Notes under the pieces: model-generated | Databases searched by the model: none | Seen by the model: only the letters and a program-made list of their open reading frames with translations | What the model was told of the DNA's origin: nothing | Shown here: piece by piece, positions 32,432 to 45,937 of the stretch | Layout of the letters: every line of letters starts with the position of its first letter | How positions within the stretch are numbered: position 1 is the first letter of the stretch | Program-made: the position numbers and the translations under genes | Assembly: GCF_000715075.1 (NCBI RefSeq) | Contig: NC_134102.1 | Coordinates: 50,291,348 to 50,355,347 of the forward strand | Reading direction: 5' to 3' | Length of the DNA: 64,000 nt | Source: Nicotiana tabacum | Taxonomy: Eukaryota > Streptophyta > Magnoliopsida > Solanales > Solanaceae

Positions 32432-35278
32432 TGTAACGACCCGACTTGTCGTTTTGAGCTCTATTGTGTCGTTCGGCAGTTTGAGGCCATGAGCAGCTTC
32501 ACTTCATGTATTATGACTTATGCGTGTGGTCAGGATTGAATTTTGGGAAGTTTGGAGTTAGTTTGGGAAGAAAATTCTAATTTCGGAAGCCTTAAGTTGG
32601 AAGATTTTACTAAGGTGTGATTTTTGAGTAAACGACCTCAGAATCAGAATTTGAAGGTTCCAACAGGTTCGTATGATGAATTTGGACTGTGGCGTATATC
32701 TGAATCGGGTTTTGGATGACCCGAGAGCATTTCGGCACGTATTGTGGAAGTTGGCATTTTGGAAGAATTTCGTAAATTTGAGTTGAAGTGCATTTCAATG
32801 ATATCGATATCCGTTTGGGATTTCGAGTATGGTAATAGCTCCGTATGATGATTCCGGTCTTAGGAGCGCATCCGGGAGTGGATTTGGAGTTCCGCAAGTC
32901 ATTTTGGGATCATTTGGGCGAAAGTTGGAAATTTGGATAATTTTAAGAAGTTTGACCATGAGTGAACTTTTTGATATCGGGGTCGTATTCCGATTTCGGA
33001 AGTCGGAGTAGGTCCGTAATGTCGAATGTGACTTGTATAAAAAATTTGAGGTTAATCGGACGTGATTTGTTAGGTTTCGGCATCGAATATAGAAGTTTGA
33101 AGTTCTAAAGTTCATTAAGCTTGAATTGTGGTGCGATTCATGATTTCGATTTAGTTTGATGTGATTTGAGGCCTCGAGCAGGTCCGTGTTATGTAATTGG
33201 ACTTGTTGGTGGGATTGGACGGGGTCCCGGGGTCCTCGGGTGAGTTTCAAATGCATAACGAATCGATTTTTAGATTAAGGAAAAAGCTAAGGCAGCTGGT
33301 ATCTGGTGTAACTGCACCTGTGAAGTTTTAGCCGCAGGTGCGGAGCTACAGAAGTGGCCAGGAGGGTCGCAAAAGCGGTTTTGGGTGAGCTAGGAAGTGC
33401 CCGCAGGTGCGATACTACTTCCGCATCTGCGATGGCGCAGATGCGGCCTCTTGGAGCGCATGAGCAAGGTGCATTTGCGCACCTGCTATGTTGGAGGAGC
33501 GGGACATTGTCCGCAGGTGCGAAGGGGCAGCCTTCAGTATTTTCCGCATAAGCGGTCTTTGTGCCGCAGAAGCGGCCTTTGGCTTCACAGGTGCGAAAGT
33601 CGCCTGGGCAGAATGTGTAAGTTAGCCAAATCTAATTTTGGCTCATTTCACCTCTTTTCTCTCGTTGGATCCGGTCTTGGGAGCAATTTTGAAGTGCCAT
33701 TTTGTCATCCTTCATGAGGTAAGTAATTCCCACATATTATGAGTTAAATGCATGGTTTATATATGGATTTAAACATTAAAATTAGTAGAAATCTGGAGTT
33801 TTGGTGGAAAACCTAGAAATTTATATTTTTGGAATTTTGACCACGAAATTTATATCATGGGTAATGTTTATCTTCGAATATTTTCGGAATTCGAGAACGT
33901 GTGTCCAAGGGTGATTTTTATCGACTTTTCGAGTGGAGTTGGAAATTGTTGTAAATTGAATTATAATGAGTATTAGAGTATATATTTATGGGTTTGCACA
34001 TTTATTGACTAGTTTTGGGTCGTTGGGCATTGGTTTGAGTTGTTGGAAGGGGCTTGGGAGATGGTTGTGGATTTTCAGAGCGAGGTAAGTCTCCATTCTA
34101 ACCTTGTAAGAGGGAATTAACCCCATAGGTGAATCAAATCATTATGTGCTTCTATTTGTAGGGGCTACGTATGCACGGGGAGATGAGAGTCAGTGTGTAG
34201 GTACTATTATGCTTATGTTCGGGTAGTCTAGGACCCATATCATGTTGTACTTGCGATGTTGTGCCCTACTTGTTAAATTAATTATTTAAAACATTTAGAA
34301 ACTCGATAGAGGAATTGTAAAAAGGTTAAATTTCATTTACTTGACTGCCAAATGGGAATTTGAAATTCCTGGAATATTTGCCCCTTAATAAATCTTGAAT
34401 TGGTTTTTTAATGTGTTTTCTCTTTTGTAGAGCCGACCGAACGCCTAAATAGCAGATAGATGCATCTATTGTTCGTTCCGTTCGACCCTCGGCAGTGCAC
34501 GATTTTAATATTATGTTGGATCGGGCCGTACGACCTCGGCATGATTTGCGCATGATATATATTTTTTGGAATTGATAATAATTGATATTGCTTTCATTGG
34601 CCCGAGATACAAAAAAATATTAAATGACGAAAATAAATTTGGAAATTTCTTATGAACAAAAGAATTGTTTATTTTTTTCATGATATTGAGCTTATGGCCA
34701 TTCTACGTAATCCATGCTTAATTATATCATTGATACTTTATTTATATCCCATAGTAAGTGTCGAAGTCGACCCCTCATCACTACTTCTTCGAGGGTAGGC
34801 GGGATACTTACTGGGTACGCGTTGATTTACGTACTCATACTACACTTGCTGCACATTTTTGTGTAGGTGCATATATGTCTAGTGGCCTTGTAGGCGCAGA
34901 GGCGCGGTTATTGTAGGAACTTAGGTGAGCTGCATTCCACGTTACGAGTCCGCAGCCAGCAGAGTCTCCTTCAGAGTATTTATATTTCTCCTGTCTGAAT
35001 ATGTATTCCGGACAGAAGTTGTATTTTATTTTACATTCCCTATTTGAGTCTCATGCACTTGTGACACCGGGTTTTGGGGTGCTTTGGGTTGTCCTATATT
35101 GAAATTGTTAAAAATATTATAATTTACTCTGTAAATTCTATCTTTTACAATGTAATTGAAGGAAATATTATTTCAAAAAAATATTAAAATGAGAACCAAA
35201 TTAAGTATTTATTTTTGGCTTGCCTAACAGCGGTGTCCGGCGCCATCACGACCTTTAATGGATTTTTGGGTCGCAACA
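32432..35278 (+). mobile_element. 5' LTR of LARD-like element C
   Basis: Starts TGTAACGACCCGACTTGTCG and ends TTTTTGGGTCGCAACA; 2847 bp. It contains a CpG-rich array of gcaggtgcg and gcagaagcgg words (33310-33600), two 5' splice-like AGGTAAGT sites (near 33717 and 34083) and the same LTR-end layout as A and B. The left flank actac (32427-32431) matches the right flank tccac only in part, so the TSD is imperfect or decayed. Confidence 0.88.
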
Positions 35279-38200
35279 ACATGATATCAGAGCGCTAGGT
35301 TCACTCAGGTCTCATGAGTCATGAGCGTGTCTAGTAGAGTCTTGCGGATCGATATGGAGACGTCTGTACTTATCTTTGAGAGGCTGTAAGACTGCTAGGA
35401 GCACTTCCCTTCTTGATTCCTCATCATGCAAATTGATTCTTTTGAGGCCTGTACCTTTATTTCTTTCCTATTCAATCTTATGCGACGTGAAATGCTTGTT
35501 ATAAATTGGGAATCAAGGAATTGTAATGGTACTACAGATGTGGTGCAGGATGTTTCTCCCTGCGTATTTGGTTGGGCTAGAGTCGTTGCCTTGCGGAAGG
35601 TCGTTCTGTCATTTCAGCTCAGTATCAGTATTATCTAAGGTTTTGAGATTTGGCATTGATTGTTATGACAATTCATGTGTTGCTATCGCACAATATTTGT
35701 GTAATGGTAGGACACTTGCCTATGCATCGAGGTAGTGAATAACTTGAAAGGAGGTTTTACTTAGTACATGATTCAGTATTTTATTTTCGGCGGAGGAAAG
35801 GCAATTAGACTGAGAATGTTCAGGTTTTGGTTTATGGAGTGACCAGTCTTGGTATTTTCGAGCATGGGAGAATTTTCATCTGTGATGTGGTGTCGTCGTC
35901 CATGTTGAACGCGTTAAGGTTCGTCGATATTATGGCTTTTTTTCAATTTTCCTGCGGGGGTAGGGTGTTGTGAAATGGTGTGTGAGATGCGGTTGTCAGA
36001 GATAAAGGAGTGTAGTGATTTCGGAGTCGAATTGGTACTTCTAGTATTGATGGATCGAGAAAGATGATCGTCTAAGAGGTTTAGAGTTGGTGGCGACTCA
36101 TGTTTTCGGATGTTACAGAGATGGATGCGGGTTTGGAGCAACAATTGGGCAGCTAAGGAAAAGGAGGGACATGTGAGAGCTGTCTTGCGATGGTTAAACT
36201 TCTTGAAGGCCAAGTGTAAGGAAACAAAAGTTGAGTAGTTTCTTAAAAGAGAGGGTTTGACCAAAGTGGGAGAGTGGCAGAGTAGCATATGGGTTCTGTG
36301 GTAGGATAACTGCACGCCTTAAGGAAAGTTTAGAGTGATTTGGGGGATTCATGGGGGACGGTGACTGGGTCTACATTGTTAATTTGGAATATTGGCTGCT
36401 ATATTAAGGAAGATTGGGTGTGACAGGAGGGAGTTGCTTAATATGAAGAGGGATGCGACATGACTTTGGATCGGGATGTATCGTCGCACATTTAGTTTAT
36501 ATCAATGGGGAGTGAACAGACTTGTACAGCTGGTGAATGAGCACTGACTCAGGGTGATTTATTGATTTCGTAGTAATTGTACTCGGTACAGCGATGTTGG
36601 AAGATGTCGGCGTGTAATTTCCACATGTGGGTTATCTCCTGTGAGCAGGTTAGTGATTGTGTGGTGTTGACAAAGCTTCTGTGAAGGATTCTACTGGCTA
36701 TCTAGTAAGAGGTCGGATAGTGATTCAAAACGTTCATGAAGTGTTAACAGAAGGATTTCGAGGAATTTGGCGGGTTCATTGTGCAAAATCATGTTAATGG
36801 GGGATAAGGAGTCTTGGTCGGTTCCAGAGTTATGCAATGGTAGCTTCGAGCTAAGTGGGAGAGACCCACCATCTACAATTTGATTGCATGATTATCTACT
36901 TGTGAGGTTTCTGGTTATCGGCATATTGGTGGGTTATTACGACTAAAGAAAGAGAACAATAATGGTAATTTGAGCAAAGGATTTGAGGAATGTGTGCTGT
37001 AATTGGCCTTATCGATTCATGTCCAGTCTTTGGGAAAACTCAGAGTTTATACTTCGTTTAGATGTCAAGTACAAGGAAAGTAATCCAGCCGGGTGCTTCT
37101 TTTAGAGAGTGTTCATGTGCTAGCAAGGCCTTGGAGTTGGTTATATTCGGGACCAAGCCAGAGTGGGTGACTCTCAACAACGATCCTAGTGGACTCAATA
37201 GTTAAAGTGCGGTGCTTAAGGATTTCTAGCCAGTAGTACGGTTAAGTATCGAGCTTTTGCTGTGGATTATGAAAGAGGCTTAGAGTGTTCTATGTTATCA
37301 TCGGTCTACGGTGTAGCATTGGAGGAATGGGAGAAAATAACTTCGGATTCGTAGAGGAATTATCAGAACGAGTGTACCAGTTGAAGATGCGAATGTGAGC
37401 ACTAGGAGGGTATGAGTTAGTTCATAGGTTTTGAGACAACATGGTCTCGTGAAATAAAGTCACTCAGATGAGTGTGGATTTGGGTTCGTTATGTTTTAAA
37501 TGGAGCTATAATTATTCCTAAGGCAAATTCAGAGTAAATTAGAAGAAGTGGCTCGGTTAGTAATGGTTAAATCAGCACGGTTATGGCAGTGACCAGTTTC
37601 TCCAGCGTGAAGTTATACATGTAGTTGTGGTTGTACACTTGGGCTTGAGCGCCACCACAACTTGGTTGATTTGGGAGGTATTTGATTCGTATGGCTTTGT
37701 GTAAAGGGATTTTCGAAAGATTTATGGAAGTTTAAATCACGACATGAGGTTGTATTTTCTGCGGTTTGGGAATTTAGTTGCGTGTTGCATTGGTTCTTCT
37801 GAAATGAGCTGAGTAAAAGGTTTCTATATGATGAAGTGTTTATTCTATTAGTGGATCAAGGGTTATTATGGAATTCTGGTACTCTCACGTATTGGCATGT
37901 TAGGTGCAGTGAGCGGCTTGGGAAATTGGAAGCTAAGGATCAAGGTTGCGGTTCGGTGTTGACAAGAATGTCACGAGCTCGGATGATCAGGGAAGGATTA
38001 AGATGTTTAGAGTAAGCTGGTATTGTCTTTAGCGTCACTTGAGATTGGTTTCATGTGTAAGAGGCTTTGCATACTGATTTGCGGCTTCTTGATTTGCTTT
38101 ACAGCATTAATGTGGCCGGTGGTATGGATGTGCAGACTTGTTACATGGTGCGGAAGGTCGTGGAAGCGTATCCCACGAGAAGATTGTATAAGTGTGACAT

Positions 38201-39747
38201 GTAGTCACTTGATTGATTAGAGATTGGAAACCAAGTATGAAGATTTGGTACTATCCCTAATGTGAGAGTTTAGGCCTGAAAGGAGCTCTATTCAGTTGGT
38301 TATGAATTTTGGAAGTTTGTTCCGGATTTGACGGTTGTTCTTATGTGTCATGGGGAAAGGGGTGTTGTGGATCCTTGAAAGGTTATTAGCCCAGTGCGGT
38401 ACGATCAGAATCGACTTGAGGTCTGTGGAGGAATCTAAATGTGAATGTGGGCTCTATATCAGGCCGGATGTGTTCATTTCAGCATATCGCTATTTTCGGA
38501 GGGGTCTTCGGGCCTTGGATGTTATTTCTGTTATCGGCCCTTCTGTGTAGTCTCTATTGTGCCATGTGGGTTGTGAGGCAGTTTGATTATTCACACTCGA
38601 ATTGATCTCCCGTATAGTTTGTGGTGTTATATGAGCAGAATGACTCTCGAGATGCAGATCATTTATTGCACCTTACTTGTGATTGAGTTTTATAGCATAT
38701 GACGTTACGCGTCTCCTAAGGATTTGTATTATGCACTTGGTGTGCTTATGGTTGATATTCGGGGCAATTTTGTTAGAATGAGCGTCACGAATCCATATGT
38801 GTTTTCCTTAGATTATTATGTGTGGGTTGGGTGGCACGCCACCACGGGTATATGGTGGGATCGGGTGGCATGCTGCCATAGAGATGTTGTTTGGATCGGG
38901 TTGCACGCCGCAATAGTGTGATGTTAAGTACAGTTCCCTATATCTATTCCTGTGGGTTTTGTCCCACATTTTCTGAGAAAGATTCATGACACCTTTTCAG
39001 TTGTTTAATTAGTTACGTGGGTTGAGTAGTTCTTTCCAGAGTTTGTTTTCCTTATGTACTACATTCGAGTTTGTGGACTGTTGGTATATAGTGGTATAAT
39101 ATGAGACCTTTGGTAGTGTTTGTGGTGGCTTACTGCCGGAACGACTTGTACTGGGTGAGATGAGATTTTTGGACCTGGGATCAGTGCGATCAAATATATA
39201 TGAAGCATATTAGAGAGCAAATATCGTTATTTGGTTCATAATAAGGTAATGGTTCTTGTCAAGAAAAGAAACCCAATGATTTGTTGACTCAGCAGTTGGT
39301 TATGAATTTCTTCACATCTCTTCCGTCGTGGCCGCATTGCAGGAGTTGGAACGGGACCTATATGCTTCACGAGATGTGTTGTGGGCATTAGATTCGTGGG
39401 ATTTCGGCTATTGTTATTGGGGGATGTTATTATGGTCATGTGAAATATGCAGTGCATGATAAGAATTTAGTAAGGGTATACAATCGTGTTTGGTGCAGTG
39501 TGTAGTGATTTATACGGTGTTCGTATGTTGGAAACAGGCCTGGTAGAGAATTCCATATGTTGGAATTTGACTCTAAGGCTTACTTAACTAAATAAAGGGG
39601 AAGATCTTTAGATTGGCTCGAGCTAATGTGCTCAACTAGGTTATGGTAGCACGGGTAGGTGGACGAGGTGTTGACCAGTGATTTCAGACAACTCCAGAGC
39701 AGTTCTTATTACGTTCAAGGATGGATATATGTTTAAGTGGGAGAGAA
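35279..39747 (+). mobile_element. Non-coding internal region of LARD-like element C
   Basis: 4469 bp between two LTRs. It begins with a degenerate tRNA-Met primer-binding site and ends with a polypurine tract (39731-39747). The longest frame on either strand is 133 codons, and no gag, protease, RT, RNase H or integrase motif is present. A block after the primer-binding site (35290-35410) resembles that of B. Three degenerate repeats of about 36 bp, built on gggatcgggtggcacgc, lie at about 38818-38920. This structure, long LTRs around a non-coding core, is that of large retrotransposon derivatives (LARDs). Confidence 0.75.
35282..35293 (+). other. Primer-binding site of element C (initiator tRNA-Met type)
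   Basis: tgatatcagagc differs at one position from tggtatcagagc, the complement of the 3' end of plant initiator tRNA-Met. It stands 3 bp after the 5' LTR. Confidence 0.75.
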
Positions 39748-41993
39748 TGTAACGACCCGACCAGTCGTTTTGAGCTCTAGCGCATCGTTCGGCAGTTTGA
39801 GGCCATGAGTAGCTTCACTTCAGGTATTATGACTTGTGCGTGTGGTCAGAATTGAATTTCGGGAAGTTCGGAGTTAGTTTGGGAAGGAAATTTCGGAAGC
39901 CTTAAGTTGGAGGAATTTACTAAGGTGTGATTTTTGAGTAAACGACCTCAGAATCGGGATTTTAAAGTTCCAATAGGTTCGTATGATGATTTTGGACTTG
40001 GGCGTATGTCCAGATCGGGTTTTGGATGATCCGGGAGTGTTTTAGCGCCTTTTGTGGAAGTTTTTCATTTTTGAAGAATTTCATAAATTTTAGTTGAAGT
40101 GCATTTCAATGATATCGACATCCGTTAGGGATTCCGAGTCTGGGAATAGCTCCGTATGATTATTCCGGTCTCAGGAGCGCGTCCGGAAGTGGATTTGGAG
40201 GTCCGTAGGTCATTTTGGGGACATTTGGGTGAAAGTTGGAAATTTGGATAATTTTAAGAAGTTTGACCGGGAGTGGACTTTTTGATATCTGGGTCGGATT
40301 CCGATTTCGGAAGTTGGAGTAGGTCCGTAATGTCGAATGCGACTTGTGTAAAAAATTTGAGGTCAATCGGACGTGATTTGTTAGGTTTCGGCGTCGAATA
40401 TAGAAGTTTGAAGTTCTAAAGTTCATTAAGCTTGAATTGTGGTGCGATTTATGATTTCGATATAGTTTGATGTGATTTGAGGCCTCGAGCAGGTCTGTGT
40501 TATGTTATTGGACTTGTTGGTGGGATTGGACTGGGTCCTGGGGGCCTCGGGTGAGTTTCGGATGCATAACGGATCGATTTTTAGATCAAGGAAAAAGCTA
40601 AGGCAGCTAGTATCTGGTGTAACTGCACCTGTGAAGTTTTGGCCGCAGGTGCGGAGCTACAGAAGCGGAGTTAGAAATTATCGTAAATTGAATTTTAATG
40701 AGTATTAGAGTATATATTTATGGGTTTGCACATTTATTGACTAGTTTTGAAGCGTTGGGTATCAGTTTGAGTTGTTGGAAGGGCTTGGGAGCTGGTTGTG
40801 GAATTTCGGAGCGAGGTAAGTCTCCTTTCTAATGTTGTAAGAGGGAATTAACCCCATAGGTGAATCAAATCATTATGTGCTTCTATTTGTGAGGGCTACG
40901 TACACACGAGGTGACGAGAGTCCATGCGTAGCTACTATTATGCTTATGTTCGGGTAGTCTAGGACCCATGTCATAATGTACTTGCGATGTTGTGCCCTAC
41001 TTGTTAAATTAATTGTTAAAAACATTTTTGAACCTCGATAAAGGAATTGTAAAAAGGTTAAACTTTATTTACTTGACCATCAAATGGGAATTTGAAATTT
41101 TTGGAATATTTTCCCCTTAATAAATCTTGAATTTGTTGTTTATTGTGTTTTTTCTTTTGTGGAGCAGGCCGAACGTCTCGGTAGCAGATAGATGCATCTA
41201 CGGTTCATGCCGTTCGACCCTCGACAGTGCACAATTTAAATATTATGTTGGATCGGGCCGTACGGCCTCAACATGATTTGCGCATGATATATATTTTTTG
41301 GAATTGATAATAATTGATATTGCTTTCATTGGCTCGAGATACAAAAAAATGTTAAATGACGAAAATAAATTTGGCAATTTCTTATGAACAAAAGAATTGT
41401 TTATTTATTTCATGATATTGAGCTTACAGCCGTTCTACGTTATCCATGCTTAATTATATCATTGATATTTTATTTATAGCCCATAGTAAGTATCGAAGTC
41501 AATCCCTCGTCACTACCTCTTCGAGGTTAGGCTGGATACTTACAGGGTACGCATTGATTTACGTACTAATACTACACTTGCTGCACATTTTTGTGCAGGT
41601 GCATATATGTCTAGTGGCCTTGTGGGCGCAGAGGCACGGTTATTGCGGGAATTTAGGTGAGCTGCATTCCACGTTACGAGTCCGCAGCCAGCAGAGCCAC
41701 GTTACGAGTCCGCATATTTATATTCCGGACAGATGTTGTATTTTCTTTTACATTCCTAGTTGAGGCTCATGCACTTGTGACACCGGGTTTTGGGTTGATT
41801 TGGGTTGTCCTGTATTAAAATTGTTAAAAATATTATTATTTACTCTGTAAATTTCATCTTTTACTATTTAATTGAAGGAAATATGATTTCAAAAAATATT
41901 AATTTGAGAACCAAATTTAGTAATTATTTTTGGCTTGCCTCAGAGCGGTGTCCGGCGCCATCACAACCTTTAATGAATTTTTGGGTCGTGACA
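39748..41993 (+). mobile_element. 3' LTR of LARD-like element C
   Basis: Starts TGTAACGACCCGACCAGTCG and ends TTTTTGGGTCGTGACA; 2246 bp. It is collinear with the 5' LTR except for a deletion of about 579 bp corresponding to 33357-33936 there (junction near 40668, at a gtgg/gcgg microhomology), which removes most of the CpG-rich array and the first AGGTAAGT site. A small rearrangement is also present near 41690-41730. Confidence 0.88.
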
Positions 41994-43086
41994 TCCACGG
42001 TCTTCTACTGTGTTACCGAAATAATATCCAAAAATAATAATTTTGCGTGGGCAAAATTTCCTAGGAAAGAGGGGCTGAAATTCGGCCACCATGTATATCC
42101 CCTCTAGGTGGAAAGCCTTATGTATTTATAACACAAGTTTTAAGGGTTAAAACCCTTTTTCAAAACCTGTTGGGTTTTCCTTTCCACCAGAAAAAGGATT
42201 CCTTTATTTTATTTTATTTAGGCACAACAAGGACCACAAAATTTAATTAAGAAGGCTTCCAATTATTAAATTAATTTCTAATTTTCTAAATTAATATCCG
42301 CCATAATTAATTATGAATTATTCCATTAAAAATTTATAATTGCACTCCTTATTCAATTTCAAAATTCATCCATTAAATCTTATTTAACTCCCCATGTTAA
42401 GATTTAGATACTAATCAATTAAATTAAATTACTAACAATTTAATTTATCTATTATTTTCTTTAGACTTTCACTTAACTTATTTCATGCGTTGGATACAAA
42501 ATCCACCGGTCGGGCACATGAAAAATTATAAGCTTTCATAAAGGTGTATCATCAATTTTTAAACCGAGACATGGATTCCATCAACTAACTATTACTTCGC
42601 CAATGTACATTATTATTATCCAATTTACCGGCATATTGACTCACAAAAGGATATTGCCTTTTAATAAATAAAAATAATAATAATAAACACAACTAATAAT
42701 AATTATATCAAGATTAAGAGTATAAGTACATTTAATGGCTAGAAAGTTTATTTTATTAAGTCAGTATAAAATACTTATCTCTACTTGGTCAGTTCAATAT
42801 GTACAAAATGTACTAGCACAAGAATTTGGAATTAAACCATTCCCATAATCAAGATAAATTATATTAATCTTGTGCTACAATCATCCATGATGGGTTTTCC
42901 AATTCCATCATTGGATTGTGAACTCAAACATTATACTTATAAGAACCGATGATTTAATCTTCCGTGTTTAAGCTAAACTCTATACACTAAATTATCTACT
43001 ATATAAACAAAGGACACACACTAATATATGATCTATTTAAAACTTTATTAAAACTGAATAAACAATTATTTCATAATAAACAATAT
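41994..43086. other. AT-rich non-coding block, right part
   Basis: Continues the block interrupted by C. No gene. The minus strand has a TATA-like ttataaataca at about 42120-42130. The rest is AT-rich with no recognisable coding. Confidence 0.4.
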
Positions 43087-43724
43087 TGTTTACCCTTAAA
43101 ATTGGATAACAATTAAACTTATAATGTGGATTTAAGGATACGTGATTTCACTTAATACCAATTGATAAATATGAAGATTAAAGACAGAATTGAACTATAA
43201 GGCAAATCAAACCAGTGTTTGAATAGAACCCAACCCTTGAGTTGGAGTACCCTCGAACTGGTTGATGCAAGGACAATAAAAATACGATAAGCTGAAGAAC
43301 AAGAGCGTGAGCGAGAAAGAAAATTATATCTCTTTTTTGTCAGTCGTCCCTACAAATGGTTAGAACCCCCCTTTATATAGTAGATGAATTCTATATATGG
43401 TACAATTCTAATTACAAAAGAAAATCCCATGATTAACTAAATAACCATTCTTGATTCAATCCGTTCCGAGATTTCCGCCATGATCTTCGATCAGTCGCGG
43501 ATATCTCACTTTTCTGTTACTACGCTATCTTCGGTATTGCTCGATGTCTATCTCGTTTGGTCTCGATTGCTGTCGGCCACGATCTTGGCAGGTGCCTCAA
43601 ATCTCGGCCTCGGTATCTTGTCTTCGTGCCTTGATCCGATCCACTTCGGAGTCGTCATTCGATGCAAACTCTAGGTCTCGGTTAAACAGTAAAATTGGGT
43701 GGGCCCGGTTTTAACCGTATATAG
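43087..43724 (-). mobile_element. 3' LTR of Tat element E
   Basis: Matches 55789-56426 over its whole length, with scattered substitutions. The plus strand begins TGTTTACCCTTAAAATTGG; the other end is near tatata at 43719-43724, where the two copies part. The exact outer end is uncertain by a few bases. A polypurine tract on the minus strand (ACAAGGGGAC, 43728-43737) adjoins it. The minus-strand TATA-like CTATATAAAG lies at 43371-43380. Confidence 0.82.
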
Positions 43725-43925
43725 ATAGTCCCCTTGTATGTTTGGAGTGTAATGAAAAGAAATGAATTAAGCCTTCAATTTTCTACCTCGGCCTATCATG
43801 ACATCATCCTTGTGACATAAGCGACGGAAGTGACTGAAATGTCCCGTCTGTAAAGTTTTCTAGGCATTAAATGCGTGTCTGTCGATGATCGGCCACTGCC
43901 AATATTGAACCGTCATTGTGAAATT

Positions 43926-43933
43926 TATAAATA
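43926..43933 (+). promoter_or_regulatory. TATA box of the antisense gene in element E
   Basis: TATAAATA, followed by a pyrimidine-rich stretch and, 97 bp downstream of the T, the ATG at 44023. It lies inside the element, between LTR and aORF, on the strand opposite to gag-pol. Confidence 0.6.
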
Positions 43934-44736
43934 GCCCTTCTCTCAACCATTTCGAACTTTTACTTTCAGATTCTTAATCTCCAAAGCTTTTTATATCTTC
44001 TAACTTCTTCATCTGTAAATCCATGATTTTCACTGCTACCATCTTCTCAAAACACCAAATATTATCATCTTCATCTATTTTTAACTTCAAATCCATACAA
44101 AAATGGAAAAATATTAAAGACTATTCCTCAAAAGGAAAATATGCTTCTTCGTCGCGGCCGGCCGGCGATAAAACATCGGTGGAGCCACGACCTGAAGAGT
44201 GTGTTCCCGGGGGGTGTGTAATCACTTCTGACTTCAAAACCGATAAAGCCTCGTCGATTCCTAGTTGATGCGAGTTAATGTCGAGGTACATATGCTCGAT
44301 AACTGAAGAGTACCTTAAGCAGGTAAGGAAAGACTGCAACTGGAAAGGCAAAGAAGTGGTGATCCCGACCCCGGAAGAAGACATTACCACCCATGTGGAA
44401 GGGTTTTTAAGTGTTTACACTTACCCTTTCACGCTGGGCCCCCTCAACCCCATCGTCATTGATTTTTGTCGTCAGTACCGATTCTTCGTGAGCAAAGTCA
44501 AGGGGATGCCTTTCACCCTCGACCACCTCATCAGGTTATATAGCCCCCACCTCTATCGAGGCGGGTTAATAAAACTCCAACACCGGGCCACCAAAGTGCT
44601 GTTCTCGAGCATAGACGAGGACAAGGACCGATGCTAGATGGGCCGGTTCGTTCAAGTGAGGACTTCCGACCTAATCCTGGCCGAGAAGATGCCATTTCCT
44701 GAGAAATGGAATATGAAGCGTAAGAATAATACCACT

Positions 44737-44803
44737 GTAAGTTCTTATTTATTGTTTTGCCCCTTTGCTTCTTCTTATCGATATTCTTTTCCGTGATGTT
44801 GCG
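44737..44803 (+). other. Intron 1 of aORF E with mutated acceptor
   Basis: Donor GTAAGT at 44737. The expected acceptor reads TTGCG at 44799-44803 in place of TTGCAG; no other AG lies between donor and the resumed coding (VGWMPGT). A single A-to-G change would explain it. Confidence 0.6.
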
Positions 44804-44930
44804 GTCGGTTGGATGCCTGGTACAATTCCTAACCTCCAAGGCTGGGTTTGGGACCTGGCCTCGACCTCTACGTACGCTGAGCGCTCATGGCGCGATTTAT
44901 CAATGGGCCAATGGGAGGCCAAAACTCATG

Positions 44931-45006
44931 GTAAGCCCCTTTCCCTTGTCTTTGATGATTCTATCAAAATGTCTTTCTTATACTTAACTAATTTTCTTGC
45001 GTGTAG
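44931..45006 (+). other. Intron 2 of aORF E
   Basis: GTAAGC at 44931 to TGTAG ending 45006, 76 bp, T-rich. Removing it joins CATG with GCC to give an uninterrupted frame. Confidence 0.75.
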
Positions 45007-45673
45007 GCCTGGGCAAAGACGCGGTCATGAGGCCCTAGTCTGGTGAGGAAGAGACTTCGGCCGCGATTTCGAAACCGGTGAAGTACAACAAGAGAAAAAG
45101 GGCCTCGGCTTCCGAGGAGCCACAACTTAAGACAAGGAAGGCTCGTAAGCCGAGGAAGAACACCATCCCTCTGATCGAAGAATTTGGTCTGCGTCTAAGG
45201 GATGAAGATGAAGAAGAAGAAAATGGCAGCTCTATACTGGTGGCCCGAGTGAATAAAACCATTGATGCCCCAAAGACAGCTGGATCGATGGTGGTTGATG
45301 ACGCTCCACCTCGAACTGAGGGGTATCGGAGAAGGACTCGGGCCAAGTCCCCGAGTCGTTGGAGATCGAGGATGCCTCTCACCGAAGTGAACAAACGGTG
45401 GGTATATCTGAAGGGACCGGCCCTGAAGCTGTTCAAACTGTGGAGAACGCCCCAAGTGACTCACTTGGGGCAATAGTAACCGGAGACTCGCCCACTCTCC
45501 CTGCTTTTTTCGAAAGGGCGATTCGAAAAGCCCGAGCTTTGGGGACCTTCGAGGTAGACGGAGCTCATGAGGGAGAGGACCCCTTCCATGATTTGTTTAC
45601 AGGTATCGAGGATGCTGCCGGCCCGAGTGACGGATTGGGTCTTTTCTTCGAGGCTCAACGAGCCCTGAATCGG

Positions 45674-45745
45674 GTAAGTCTCGATTCCCTTTATTGATGT
45701 CATATTCTTCCATTTTCTACCTATCTTTTTGTCTTTTTCATATAG
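45674..45745 (+). other. Intron 3 of aORF E
   Basis: GTAAGT at 45674 to CATATAG ending 45745, 72 bp, with a strong pyrimidine tract. It is in the same relative place as the intron at 15692-15769 of element D. Confidence 0.8.
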
Positions 45746-45937
45746 GCTTTAGCTCTTCATCAGGAGGAGTTTTCCAAGTCTCGGGTAGAGCTGAGCCGAT
45801 GTGAGTCTGACTTCCTTGGGCTTTCGGAGGAGAGAAATGCCCTCAAACTTCTTAGTGGGAAGAAAGAGGTAGAGATCAAAGATCTTTGAGCCGCGTTGGC
45901 CAAGGCTCACCAAGATCAAACAGACTTGATCGAGCAG

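Noticed and set aside
32795..33256. 153-codon minus-strand ORF in LTR of C
   Set aside because: Lies in the LTR, has no domain, and its counterpart in the 3' LTR (40160-40426) is shorter and broken.
35914..36315. 133-codon minus-strand ORF in the core of C
   Set aside because: Low-complexity composition, no recognisable domain, not seen in related elements in this window.
45035..45436. 133-codon minus-strand ORF
   Set aside because: Shadow of exon 3 of the antisense gene of E; the plus strand has the conserved frame and splice sites.
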